Assembly (NCBI GenBank): GCA_016293805.1
Contig: JAEDDI010000015.1
Coordinates: 1-41,749, forward strand
DNA: 41,749 bases
Direction: 5' to 3'
Origin: Bacillota bacterium
GTDB taxonomy: Bacteria > Bacillota > Clostridia > Peptostreptococcales > Anaerovoracaceae
Positions 7,858 to 15,473 of this stretch are shown piece after piece. The stretch's first letter is position 1, and the number at the start of each line of letters is the position of its first letter. The translations under genes and the position numbers were made by a program. The notes beneath the pieces were generated by a model. The model had not been told where the DNA came from. It ran no database searches and saw only the letters and a program-made list of their open reading frames with translations.

Positions 7858-9552
7858 ATGAGCGTTAAATTACTTGCAGGAAGATATGAACTGCTTGAAA
7901 AAATAGGCGACGGAGGGATGGCGGTAGTCTACAAGGCAAGATGCCGTCTGCTGAACAGGTTCGTTGCAATCAAAATTCTTAAGCCGGAATTTGCAAAAAA
8001 TCCGGACATTATTGAGAGTTTCAGAAGAGAATCACAGGCTGCTGCCGGGCTTTCTCATCCAAATATTGTAGGTATATTTGATGTCGGAAGAGAGGGGAAT
8101 CTTCATTACATCGTAATGGAACTCATAGAGGGACAGACACTCTCAAAAATGATTGAAAAAGAAGGCCCGATAGAATACCACAAGGTTATAGACATCACAA
8201 AGCAGATTGCTTCAGGACTTTCGTATGCACATAAGCATCATATAATTCACAGAGATATCAAGCCTCACAATATTCTAATGACACCGGACGGAGTGGCAAA
8301 GATTGCAGATTTCGGTATCGCTAAGGCCATGTCTGAATCTATTGACGATGACAGTGAGGAAATGGTAATGGGTTCTGTGCACTACTTCTCTCCGGAACAG
8401 GCAAGAGGAGGATATGTCGATGAGAAATCTGACATATATTCACTTGGCATAGTGATGTATGAGATGCTTACAGGAAGGGTACCGTTTGACGCGGAGACTC
8501 CTGTACAGGTAGCTCTTATGCATATAAATGAACAGATGATTCCGCCTTCAAGATATGTGCCTACTATTCCTCCGAGACTTGAGGCAATTATACTTAAGGC
8601 TACAGCCAAGGTTCAGGTAAGCAGATACGCAAATGTTGATGAGATAATAAAAGAACTTGATAAGATTGAACTGATATCAGCTGTTGTAGGAGAAGAAGCT
8701 GTAGCGCCTGAAATAAGAAAGACGGACAGAACCGCACTCGATAAGCAGAAGAAAGAAGCGCCAGCAGAAAAAAAGAAAAGAAATAAAAAGAATTCCGAAG
8801 GAAACAGCAGGAAATATATAATAATCGGAGCAGTTTTACTTGCTGCAGTGGCAGTGATTGCATCTATATTCGTATTCGGTGGCGGAAAAGGAAAAGTCGT
8901 TGTTCCTGACCTGAGAGGGTATACATATGAAGAGGCCGAACAGGAACTTGAAAGCCTTGGCCTTGAAATAGAAAAGGGCAATGAGGTATTCAGCGATGAG
9001 TATGATGAGGGACAGATTGTATCACAGTCACCGAAACCTGATATGGAAGTCAAGAAAGGCAAGTCTATCAGGGTCAACATCAGTAAAGGATCCGGAATGG
9101 AAACGGTTCCAAATGTTATAGGCATGACTGAAAGTCAGGCAAGGGAGGCCCTTGAAGCAAAGGGTTTCCAGCTCGGAAGAGTTACAGAAGAAGAAAGCAG
9201 TCAGGTTGCAGGAACTGTTGTAAGACAGTCGCCTGTTTCAGGAACTGAGGCCGAAAGCGGAAGCGCTGTAGATATTGTTATAGCGAAGGAAGTTCAGAAA
9301 CAGGAAGTGGCAATGCCGGGTCTTCTTGGAAAATCTCTTGCATCTGCACAGGCGGCCATTGAAAATGCAGGACTTACTGTAGGAAATGTTACATATGCAT
9401 ACAGCAGTGACTATCCGGAAGGGCAGGTAATGGAGCAGCAGTACGGAAGCGGAACCAGTCTTGAAAAGGGAACGTCAGTAAGCATTGTAATCAGCAAAGG
9501 GGCTGAACCTCAGGAGCCTGAGGAACCTTCTGATAACGAAGAGGACGAGTAA
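7858..9552 (+). CDS. prkC: PASTA-domain Ser/Thr protein kinase (PrkC/Stk1)
   Basis: Membrane eukaryotic-type kinase that senses peptidoglycan fragments and lipid II through extracellular PASTA repeats and controls wall synthesis and growth. The kinase domain covers about residues 10-270: glycine loop GDGGMAVVYKA, the ATP-binding Lys in AIKIL, catalytic loop HRDIKPHNIL (about 131), DFGIAKA (about 151) and SPEQARG. A Lys-rich juxtamembrane linker (about 285-316) precedes one membrane segment (about 318-341). Three PASTA repeats follow at about 349 (VVVPDLRG), 417 (ETVPNVIG) and 484 (VAMPGLLG). The C-terminus is Pro/Glu-rich. The stop codon overlaps the rsgA start (TAATG), coupling kinase and ribosome GTPase. 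Confidence 0.96.
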   Translation: MSVKLLAGRYELLEKIGDGGMAVVYKARCRLLNRFVAIKILKPEFAKNPDIIESFRRESQAAAGLSHPNIVGIFDVGREGNLHYIVMELIEGQTLSKMIEKEGPIEYHKVIDITKQIASGLSYAHKHHIIHRDIKPHNILMTPDGVAKIADFGIAKAMSESIDDDSEEMVMGSVHYFSPEQARGGYVDEKSDIYSLGIVMYEMLTGRVPFDAETPVQVALMHINEQMIPPSRYVPTIPPRLEAIILKATAKVQVSRYANVDEIIKELDKIELISAVVGEEAVAPEIRKTDRTALDKQKKEAPAEKKKRNKKNSEGNSRKYIIIGAVLLAAVAVIASIFVFGGGKGKVVVPDLRGYTYEEAEQELESLGLEIEKGNEVFSDEYDEGQIVSQSPKPDMEVKKGKSIRVNISKGSGMETVPNVIGMTESQAREALEAKGFQLGRVTEEESSQVAGTVVRQSPVSGTEAESGSAVDIVIAKEVQKQEVAMPGLLGKSLASAQAAIENAGLTVGNVTYAYSSDYPEGQVMEQQYGSGTSLEKGTSVSIVISKGAEPQEPEEPSDNEEDE

Positions 9553-10418
9553 TGCACGGACTTATTATAAAGGGAATTGCAGGGTTTTATTACGTTAAAT
9601 GCGGTGACACAGTATATGAATGCAAAGCCAGAGGCATATTCAAAAAAAGAGGAATCTCACCGACTGTCGGGGACAGAGTTGACATTTCTGCTGTAGATGA
9701 TGAAAAAGGCGTAATAGAGGATATTATGCCCCGCAGAAATCTGTTTATACGGCCGCCCATTGCAAATATAGACTGCTTCATAGTTGTAATGGCAGCTTCA
9801 CATCCGGAACCTAATTTTCCGGTTATTGATAAATTTCTCGTAATGGCTGATGTGAATAACACAGATGCTGTTCTTGTTGTAAACAAGACAGACCTTGCTT
9901 CGGAGGATAAACTCAGGCAGATAAGAGAAATATATGGAAATATCTGCGATGTTGTTTTTATGAATGCCAGGGAAGGAAGGGGCATAAGTGACCTTGCCGA
10001 GAGGATTTCCGGAAAGACTGCAGCATTTGCAGGCCCTTCAGGGGTGGGAAAATCAACAATCCTGAATGCACTTCTTCCGGATGTAAACGTCAGGACAGGA
10101 AGCGTATCTGACAAGACAAGGCGCGGAAAGCACACAACCAGACATGTTGAGATATTTGAAGCGGAAGGCGGCGGAATGATATATGATACGCCGGGATTTA
10201 CCTCATTTGATATAATTGAGACAGGTGAAGAGGAACTTGACCTTCACTTTCCGGAGATTGCAGTGTACAAGGGACAGTGTTATTTCGACAACTGCAGACA
10301 TCTGAAAGAACCGTCATGTGCAGTTAGAAAAGCTCTTGAAGATGGGAAAATACACCCTATGAGATACAAATCGTATGTCTCCCTTATACAGGCTATGCGT
10401 GAAAACAGAAAATATTAA
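9552..10418 (+). CDS. rsgA: Ribosome small-subunit GTPase RsgA
   Basis: Circularly permuted GTPase that acts late in 30S subunit maturation. An N-terminal OB fold (1-60) is followed by permuted GTPase motifs: VVNKTDL (G4) before the P-loop GPSGVGKSTI (G1, about 160-169), then DTPGFTSFD (G3). The C-terminal zinc knuckle is CYFDNCRHLKEPSCAV. Length 288 is normal. In Firmicutes RsgA is a known PrkC substrate, which fits its overlap with the kinase gene. Confidence 0.96.
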   Translation: MHGLIIKGIAGFYYVKCGDTVYECKARGIFKKRGISPTVGDRVDISAVDDEKGVIEDIMPRRNLFIRPPIANIDCFIVVMAASHPEPNFPVIDKFLVMADVNNTDAVLVVNKTDLASEDKLRQIREIYGNICDVVFMNAREGRGISDLAERISGKTAAFAGPSGVGKSTILNALLPDVNVRTGSVSDKTRRGKHTTRHVEIFEAEGGGMIYDTPGFTSFDIIETGEEELDLHFPEIAVYKGQCYFDNCRHLKEPSCAVRKALEDGKIHPMRYKSYVSLIQAMRENRKY

Positions 10419-10429
10419 GGAGAAAAGCA

Positions 10430-11080
10430 ATGAATAAACTTGCACCTTCGATTCTCTCAGCTGATTTTTCAAGACTGGGAGAACATGTAAGTGAGATAGA
10501 AAAAGCAGGAGCGGATATGGTTCATGTTGATGTTATGGATGGTCACTTTGTTCCGAATATAAGTTTTGGAGCAGCTGTGATGAAAAGCCTTGTTGGCAGA
10601 ACCGGACTTCCGTTTGATGTGCATCTGATGATTGAGAATCCTGACAGGTACATCTCTGATTTTGTGACCGAGAATACAGAATATATCACAGTTCATCAGG
10701 AAGCATGCCCTCACATCCACAGGACTGTTCAGAATATCAAGAGCCTGGGAGTAAAAGCGGGAGTTGCAATTAATCCGGGAACACCTGTGTGTCTTCTCGA
10801 GGATATACTTGAGGACGTGGATATGATTCTTGTAATGAGTGTAAATCCGGGATTTGGAGGGCAGAAGTTCATAAACAGGACGATTGATAAAATACGCGAT
10901 CTTGACGGAATAAGAAGCAGGAGAAATCTGACTTTTGAAATAGAAGTGGACGGAGGTGTGACTTCTCAGAATGTAGGGCATCTGATTGATGCCGGAACAG
11001 ACATTGCAGTTGCAGGTTCTGCGGTGTTCAGAGGAGACATTAAAGCGAATGTAGAATCATTCAGAGAACATATGAAATAG
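10430..11080 (+). CDS. rpe: Ribulose-phosphate 3-epimerase
   Basis: Interconverts ribulose 5-phosphate and xylulose 5-phosphate in the pentose phosphate pathway. The 216-residue TIM barrel shows all family signatures: APSILSADFSRLGE, HVDVMDGHFVPNISFG (metal-binding His and catalytic Asp), DVHLMIENP, VMSVNPGFGGQKF and EVDGGV. ATG follows AAGGAG. It is the last gene of the queH-priA block and is closed by a strong terminator. Many relatives have thiN next; here an MBL hydrolase occupies that place. Confidence 0.97.
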   Translation: MNKLAPSILSADFSRLGEHVSEIEKAGADMVHVDVMDGHFVPNISFGAAVMKSLVGRTGLPFDVHLMIENPDRYISDFVTENTEYITVHQEACPHIHRTVQNIKSLGVKAGVAINPGTPVCLLEDILEDVDMILVMSVNPGFGGQKFINRTIDKIRDLDGIRSRRNLTFEIEVDGGVTSQNVGHLIDAGTDIAVAGSAVFRGDIKANVESFREHMK

Positions 11081-11083
11081 AAA

Positions 11084-11107
11084 GGGCTGCAGGGCAGCCC
11101 ATTTTTT
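11084..11107 (+). terminator. Intrinsic terminator after rpe
   Basis: A 7-bp GC-rich stem (GGGCTGC at 11084-11090, GCAGCCC at 11094-11100) with loop AGG is followed by A and six T residues. The T run is directly joined to the GGAGG ribosome binding site (11108-11112) of the next gene, leaving no room for a promoter between them. Confidence 0.85.
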
Positions 11108-11120
11108 GGAGGTATAGATA

Positions 11121-11948
11121 ATGAGAATATCCTTTCTTTCGGAGAACAAGACCAATAATCCGGGAATATGTGCTGAACATGGGCTTTCAATATATATTGA
11201 AACAGATGAAATGAATATTCTGTTTGATGCAGGAGCATCAGATATGTTTGCGGAAAACGCGCAGAAGATGGGAATAGATTTAAGAAATGCTGACTTCTGC
11301 GTTATTTCTCACGGACATTATGATCACACCGAAGGAGTTCCATATTTTGCATCACTTAACAAAGATGCGAAGATAATCCTTCACTGTGAAGCATATATTG
11401 ATACATATGAAATAGATGCTAACGGGAGAATTGATCCTGTGACAACAGGAATAAGGTGGGATGAGCAGGTCAGAAAAGATCTTGAAAGCCGCATAATATT
11501 CACTGACAGAGAGTTATGGCTTAGTGAAAACATAGCAGTATCGGGAACTATTGATGATATTGAAGGCTCTCCGATGACAGAATATTTCTACGAAAAGCGA
11601 GGCGACGAGTACATTAAAGACCCGATGAATCATGAACAGTTTCTTGCAGTGAGAACAGAAAAGGGTGTGTTTGTGTTTTCGGGATGCAGTCACAGAGGAG
11701 TACGGCCTGTTTTAGCTCATGTTAAAAGGCTGTTCCCGGGTGAAAAGATAGCCGGACTTGCTGCAGGAATGCATTTATACAACGCAGACAGCAGGACAAG
11801 GACTGAAATAGTAAATGAAGTAGCTGAACTGGATATGGAAATGGTTATGCCTGTGCACTGCACAGGAATAGATGCAATATGCGAGCTGAAAACCGCACTT
11901 GGAGAAAAATGCATCGTAGCATCTGCAGGAGATATATATGAATATTAG
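11121..11948 (+). CDS. MBL-fold metallo-hydrolase (COG1237-like)
   Basis: Metallo-beta-lactamase-fold protein of 275 residues. The metal-binding motif SHGHYDHTEG (HxHxDH) is near residue 63, with LFDAGAS before it and FSGCSHRGV (third metal-binding His) further on; GLAAGMHLYNAD and VMPVHCTG supply the remaining usual positions. It resembles the COG1237/MJ0296 group, whose archaeal members are annotated as dihydropterin-ribofuranosyl-aminobenzene phosphate synthases of methanopterin synthesis. A methanopterin role is unlikely in this organism, so the substrate is left open. It overlaps recX by 11 bases. Expression probably depends on read-through of the rpe terminator or on a promoter inside rpe. 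Confidence 0.82.
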   Translation: MRISFLSENKTNNPGICAEHGLSIYIETDEMNILFDAGASDMFAENAQKMGIDLRNADFCVISHGHYDHTEGVPYFASLNKDAKIILHCEAYIDTYEIDANGRIDPVTTGIRWDEQVRKDLESRIIFTDRELWLSENIAVSGTIDDIEGSPMTEYFYEKRGDEYIKDPMNHEQFLAVRTEKGVFVFSGCSHRGVRPVLAHVKRLFPGEKIAGLAAGMHLYNADSRTRTEIVNEVAELDMEMVMPVHCTGIDAICELKTALGEKCIVASAGDIYEY

Positions 11949-12423
11949 GGAGGTGGCAGTCAGATATCTGGAAAACAGGCCAAGAACATGCACAGAAATG
12001 AAGAGGCGACTCACTGAAAAAGGTTTTGAAAAAGAAGAAATTGAGAAAACGGTAGAGGAGCTTATCAGCCTTGGTTTTTTAAATGACAGGGAATACGTAA
12101 ATATGTATATTAATTACGGGTTCTCTAAAGGAAAAGGAATCAGACTTATTAAATATGAACTTTACGAAAAGGGAATCTCATCAGAGGATATTGATGAAGG
12201 TATTTCAGAATATGAAGAGGAATACGGGTATGATTTCAGCGCCGGTGAAAAAGAGAGGGCTATGGCTTATGCTCTTAAGATATGCGAAGACGGAAGTATT
12301 GATGAGAAGACAAAAGCAAGACTGGCAAGACGTCTTTCATCAAAGGGATTTGAAAGCGGAGTAATATATTCAGTAATTAATGAACTTGCATGTGATGCAG
12401 GAGATGGTGATGAAACAGTTTGA
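11938..12423 (+). CDS. recX: Regulatory protein RecX
   Basis: RecX binds the RecA filament and limits its activity. The 161-residue protein is built of the expected three-helix repeats, starting with AVRYLENRPRTCTEMKRRLTEKGF and ELISLGFLNDREYVNMYI, and continuing with IRLIKYELYEKGIS and ARRLSSKGF. The start overlaps the end of the MBL gene and follows AGGAGA. recA is not in this window. It overlaps tcdA by 14 bases, so the two are likely translated together. Confidence 0.88.
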   Translation: MNIREVAVRYLENRPRTCTEMKRRLTEKGFEKEEIEKTVEELISLGFLNDREYVNMYINYGFSKGKGIRLIKYELYEKGISSEDIDEGISEYEEEYGYDFSAGEKERAMAYALKICEDGSIDEKTKARLARRLSSKGFESGVIYSVINELACDAGDGDETV

Positions 12424-13096
12424 CAGAACGATAAAACTTGTAGGTGAAGAGAATTTTGAAAGAATCAGAAAAGCTCACATTGCAGTCTTTGGTATAGGAG
12501 GAGTAGGAGGCTATGCAGTCGAAGCTCTTGTAAGGGCGGGAGTTGGCAGAATAGATATTGTAGACAGTGATACTGTGGATATTACAAATCTCAACAGACA
12601 GATAATTGCCCTTCATTCAACTGCAGGAAAGAGCAAGGTCAGGGTGTTTGAAGAACGGATAAAGGATATAAATCCGCAGTGTATAGTTAATGCATATGAA
12701 ATGTTCTTTCTTCCCGGCAATGCACATGTTTTCGATTTTGAATCTTATGATTATGTTATTGATGCTGTTGATACAGTGGCAGCAAAGATTGAGCTTGCAG
12801 TAAAATGCAGCGAATCAGGAACGAGAATTATATCATCAATGGGAACAGGAAACAAGGTTCATCCTGAAATGTTTGAGATAGCAGACGTATTTGAAACAGA
12901 GATCGATCCTCTTGCAAAAGTGATGAGAAAAGAACTCAGAAAACGAGGAATCACCCATATGACATGTGTCTATTCAAAAGAAAAACCTGTTAAAACTGAA
13001 TCAAGAACTCCAGCAAGCATATCTTTTACGCCGCCGGTTGCAGGTATGATTCTGGCATCAAAAGTTATTTCTGATATTATGTGTGATGAATTATGA
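12410..13096 (+). CDS. tcdA: tRNA threonylcarbamoyladenosine dehydratase TcdA
   Basis: E1-like ThiF-family enzyme that uses ATP to cyclise t6A37 of ANN-decoding tRNAs to ct6A. It shows the ATP/Rossmann motif GIGGVGGYAVEALVRAGVG, the DSDTVDITNLNRQ segment, DAVDTVAAKIEL and the family C-terminal FTPPVAGMILA. Four in-frame ATGs lie close together (12380, 12395, 12404, 12410). The last is chosen because AGGAGA at 12399-12404 is correctly spaced only for it and the protein then begins MKQFDRTIKLVGEE, as relatives do. The product is 228 residues. Confidence 0.9.
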   Translation: MKQFDRTIKLVGEENFERIRKAHIAVFGIGGVGGYAVEALVRAGVGRIDIVDSDTVDITNLNRQIIALHSTAGKSKVRVFEERIKDINPQCIVNAYEMFFLPGNAHVFDFESYDYVIDAVDTVAAKIELAVKCSESGTRIISSMGTGNKVHPEMFEIADVFETEIDPLAKVMRKELRKRGITHMTCVYSKEKPVKTESRTPASISFTPPVAGMILASKVISDIMCDEL

Positions 13097-13644
13097 TGAT
13101 ACGTAAAGCATGCATCTCGGATTTTGATACGGTTACTTCGTTTTACGATGAGGTCATCGATGAATTGAAGAATCTCAGACATCATCCTGACTGGAAGAAG
13201 GGAATATACCCGAACAGAAATCTGATAGAAAACCTGATATCGCGAAATGTTCTGTATCTTGCGGAGGAAAAAGGAAGTATCTCAGGAGCATTCGTGCTTG
13301 ATGAGAATTCTAATCCGGAATACTGCAGTGTAAAATGGAGCACAGATGCTGCGATGGATGAATGTCTTGTAATTCATCTGTTTGCCGTAAGGATTAAAGA
13401 ACGCGGAAAAGGAACAGCTGACATGCTTCTTGCACATGCGGTAAGGGAGGCATCTGATACCGGAAGGAAGGCTGTAAGACTTGATGTACTTGTGGGAAAT
13501 AATACAGCAGACAGATTCTACCTGCGTAACGGATTCAAATACATAGATACAATCAGCATGTATTACGAGGACACAGGGACAGTTATGTTCAACATGTATG
13601 AGTATGCAATAGAGGGTGCAAAAAAAGGACATGGTAAAGGTTAA
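13093..13644 (+). CDS. GNAT-family N-acetyltransferase
   Basis: Predicted acetyl-CoA-dependent acetyltransferase of 183 residues. The start (MMIRKACISDFDTVTSFY) is typical of the fold. The acetyl-CoA-binding segment is LFAVRIKERGKGTADMLL (motif A with RxxGKG), and the C-terminal motif B is VLVGNNTADRFYLRNGFKYI. The substrate cannot be inferred. The ATG overlaps the tcdA stop codon (ATGA). It ends 45 bases before a small membrane-protein gene. Confidence 0.85.
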   Translation: MMIRKACISDFDTVTSFYDEVIDELKNLRHHPDWKKGIYPNRNLIENLISRNVLYLAEEKGSISGAFVLDENSNPEYCSVKWSTDAAMDECLVIHLFAVRIKERGKGTADMLLAHAVREASDTGRKAVRLDVLVGNNTADRFYLRNGFKYIDTISMYYEDTGTVMFNMYEYAIEGAKKGHGKG

Positions 13645-13689
13645 TATTGAAGTGTCAAAGGGGTTTAAAATATTCCAAGGAGGTTTAAT

Positions 13690-13869
13690 ATGACTTTTTT
13701 ACCTATATTGCTTACATCAGCAGCCGCATTGCTTTATCTTGTTCTCCTTTCAGAAATGAAGAAGGAGAGTCTGATGAGAAGACACAGACGTGAAACAGCA
13801 AGAACAGAGTTTGAACAGATATACACTACCGATATATATGATATAAATGGATACAGAAAATGCAGCTGA
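13690..13869 (+). CDS. Small membrane protein, 59 residues
   Basis: Short open frame supported by a near-perfect AAGGAGG site at 13677-13683, six bases before the ATG. Residues 3-21 (FLPILLTSAAALLYLVLLS) form a single membrane segment. It is followed by a strongly basic stretch (MKKESLMRRHRRETAR) that by the positive-inside rule would be cytoplasmic, and then a polar tyrosine-containing tail ending in KCS. I do not recognise a family. It lies in the gap between the GNAT gene and the promoter of the 153-residue protein gene and has no clear terminator of its own. Confidence 0.6.
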   Translation: MTFLPILLTSAAALLYLVLLSEMKKESLMRRHRRETARTEFEQIYTTDIYDINGYRKCS

Positions 13870-13879
13870 AACCGTTCTG

Positions 13880-13908
13880 TTGTCAATCGGTCCATAAAAT
13901 GATATAAT
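13880..13908 (+). promoter_or_regulatory. Strong promoter for the 153-residue protein / WYL unit
   Basis: TTGTCA (13880-13885), a 17-base spacer and TATAAT (13903-13908) preceded by TGA, making an extended -10. This is one of the best sigma-A-type promoters in the window. Confidence 0.7.
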
Positions 13909-13935
13909 TAGTTATCAAATCAAGGGAGACCTATT

Positions 13936-14397
13936 ATGACTAAGACTATTACTATTATCCGTGAAATGGACTATTTCTTTGTTGATATTTTTGAGAAGCA
14001 GAAGGAGCTTGACACCAGAATATATGCACAGTCCCAGCCCAGGAATCTTTTCAAGAAAAAAGATTATCAGGCAAATATTGATGAATACAAGAAACTGAAG
14101 AATCTTGCACTCAAGATAAATCCTTCCGGATATGATCCTGATCCGGAGGATGAGGATCTTCTTGAACTTATAGTTTCATTTGAGGAAGTTCTTGCAGTAT
14201 ACAATATGTACTGCGACAGAGGAATTGCAGTACAGGAGCTGCTCAGAAGGAAGGCGGAAGGTGACAAGTACAAGCACAGCCTGTACAGTGAGGCAGCAGA
14301 TAAACAGAGAGCGGCTGCAGCCTTATTCCAGACAAAGATGAACGATTTCAATGCGGAGTATTCAGAGTATAAGGAAATGATGGCAGAAGAGGTATAA
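13936..14397 (+). CDS. Unrecognised 153-residue cytoplasmic protein
   Basis: I do not recognise a family. The protein is polar and probably mostly helical, with no signal peptide and no membrane segment. It has a Lys/Tyr-rich N-terminal half (IREMDYFFVDIFEKQKELD, KKDYQANIDEYKKLKNLALK), a central acidic segment (PDPEDEDLLELIVSFEEVL) and a charged helical C-terminal half (ELLRRKAEGDKYKHSLYSEA, AALFQTKMNDFNAEYSEYK) that could form a coiled coil. It has its own strong promoter and a GGGAG ribosome binding site, and is followed 2 bases later by a WYL regulator with which it shares a terminator. The arrangement suggests that the two act together or that the regulator controls this gene. Confidence 0.75.
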   Translation: MTKTITIIREMDYFFVDIFEKQKELDTRIYAQSQPRNLFKKKDYQANIDEYKKLKNLALKINPSGYDPDPEDEDLLELIVSFEEVLAVYNMYCDRGIAVQELLRRKAEGDKYKHSLYSEAADKQRAAAALFQTKMNDFNAEYSEYKEMMAEEV

Positions 14398-14399
14398 GT

Positions 14400-15383
14400 A
14401 TGTCAGCCGGAAATATCAAGAAACTGTATATCCTGTATATATTAAATGTGCTGAAGAAGTATTCGGACTACGAACACAGACTGACGCAGAAGGATATAAT
14501 CAGTCACATCAGAACCGACTACGGTGTGGAATGCGAAAGAAAAGCAATTGCAAGAAATATCGGCGATCTGATTGATTTTGGATATGATATCGAGCAGGAC
14601 GGCGGTTATTATCTGGCACAGAGGGAGTTTGAGGACAGTGAACTTAGACTGCTGATAGATTCTGTTCTCAGTTCCAAATATATACCGGCAGCACAGGCCA
14701 AAACGCTTATTAAGAAACTGATAAACCAGTCCAGCGATTATTTCAGCAAGCAGGTTAAGCATTTTTCAAATATAGACAGAATGGAGCACAATCCAAGTCA
14801 GCTGTTTTACACAATTGAAATTCTAAGTGAAGCAATTGACAAGAAGAAAAAAGTTTCGTTCTTCTACAACAAGTATGATGAGAAGATGCAGCTTCATCAC
14901 ACCAAGAATGAACCTCATCTGGTCAATCCGTATCAGATTGCGATTGCAAACGGCAGATACTACCTTATAGGTAATATCGATAAAATGAGCAACGCCGCAC
15001 ATTTCAGGGTAGAAAGAATATCTGATGTAATAATCGAAAAGGACAGTGTCAAGCCGATTAATGAGGTTGAGGAGTTCAGGAACGGTCTTGATCTGCCTAA
15101 GCACATGGCCGAACATATATATATGTTCTCAGGCAAATCCGACCTTGTAAAGCTCAGGGTGACAAAGGCAGGAATCAATGACTGTATTGACTGGCTGGGA
15201 AAGGATATTCACATATCAAAAGAGTCAGAAGATACATTTATCGTTGAAGTTCTTGCAAATCCTGAAGCAATGAAATACTGGGCAATACAGTTCGGTACAA
15301 ACGTAGAGCTTCTGAAGCCGGACTACCTGAGGGATGATACCGCAAAACTGGCTGCGCGCATATATGCAAAATACAGTGATTGA
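14400..15383 (+). CDS. WYL-domain transcriptional regulator
   Basis: Helix-turn-helix regulator of 327 residues. The N-terminal winged helix is at about 5-65 (RLTQKDIISHIRTDYGVECERKAIARNIGDL). The WYL sensor domain is about 145-220, with KKKVSFFYNKY, the conserved NPYQIAIANGRYYLIG segment and FRVERISDV. A C-terminal WCX extension (about 243-325) includes LVKLRVTKAGINDCIDWLG. WYL domains bind nucleic acid or nucleotide ligands, and such regulators often control stress, DNA-repair or phage-defence genes. Its cognate ligand is unknown. The only other gene in its transcription unit encodes the unrecognised 153-residue protein. Confidence 0.87.
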   Translation: MSAGNIKKLYILYILNVLKKYSDYEHRLTQKDIISHIRTDYGVECERKAIARNIGDLIDFGYDIEQDGGYYLAQREFEDSELRLLIDSVLSSKYIPAAQAKTLIKKLINQSSDYFSKQVKHFSNIDRMEHNPSQLFYTIEILSEAIDKKKKVSFFYNKYDEKMQLHHTKNEPHLVNPYQIAIANGRYYLIGNIDKMSNAAHFRVERISDVIIEKDSVKPINEVEEFRNGLDLPKHMAEHIYMFSGKSDLVKLRVTKAGINDCIDWLGKDIHISKESEDTFIVEVLANPEAMKYWAIQFGTNVELLKPDYLRDDTAKLAARIYAKYSD

Positions 15384-15387
15384 TAAG

Positions 15388-15412
15388 AAGACTGTCCACA
15401 CAGTCTTTTTTT
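15388..15412 (+). terminator. Intrinsic terminator after the WYL gene
   Basis: An 8-bp stem (AAGACTGT at 15388-15395, ACAGTCTT at 15400-15407) with loop CCAC runs into a T tract ending at 15412. It closes the two-gene unit. Confidence 0.85.
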
Positions 15413-15444
15413 GTACCCGCATATGCAAATATGCAGCATATTCA

Positions 15445-15453
15445 TGATATAAT
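15445..15453 (+). promoter_or_regulatory. Extended -10 promoter for rmuC operon
   Basis: TGATATAAT, with TATAAT at 15448-15453. The -35 region is weak (TGCAAA-like at 15424-15429). Transcription would start near 15460, about 14 bases before the rmuC start codon. Confidence 0.5.
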
Positions 15454-15473
15454 AAATATTTGGAGAGGTGATT

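Noticed and set aside
8613..9125. Antisense open frame of 170 residues opposite prkC
   Set aside because: Serine-rich shadow of the kinase linker and PASTA region, with no ribosome binding site.
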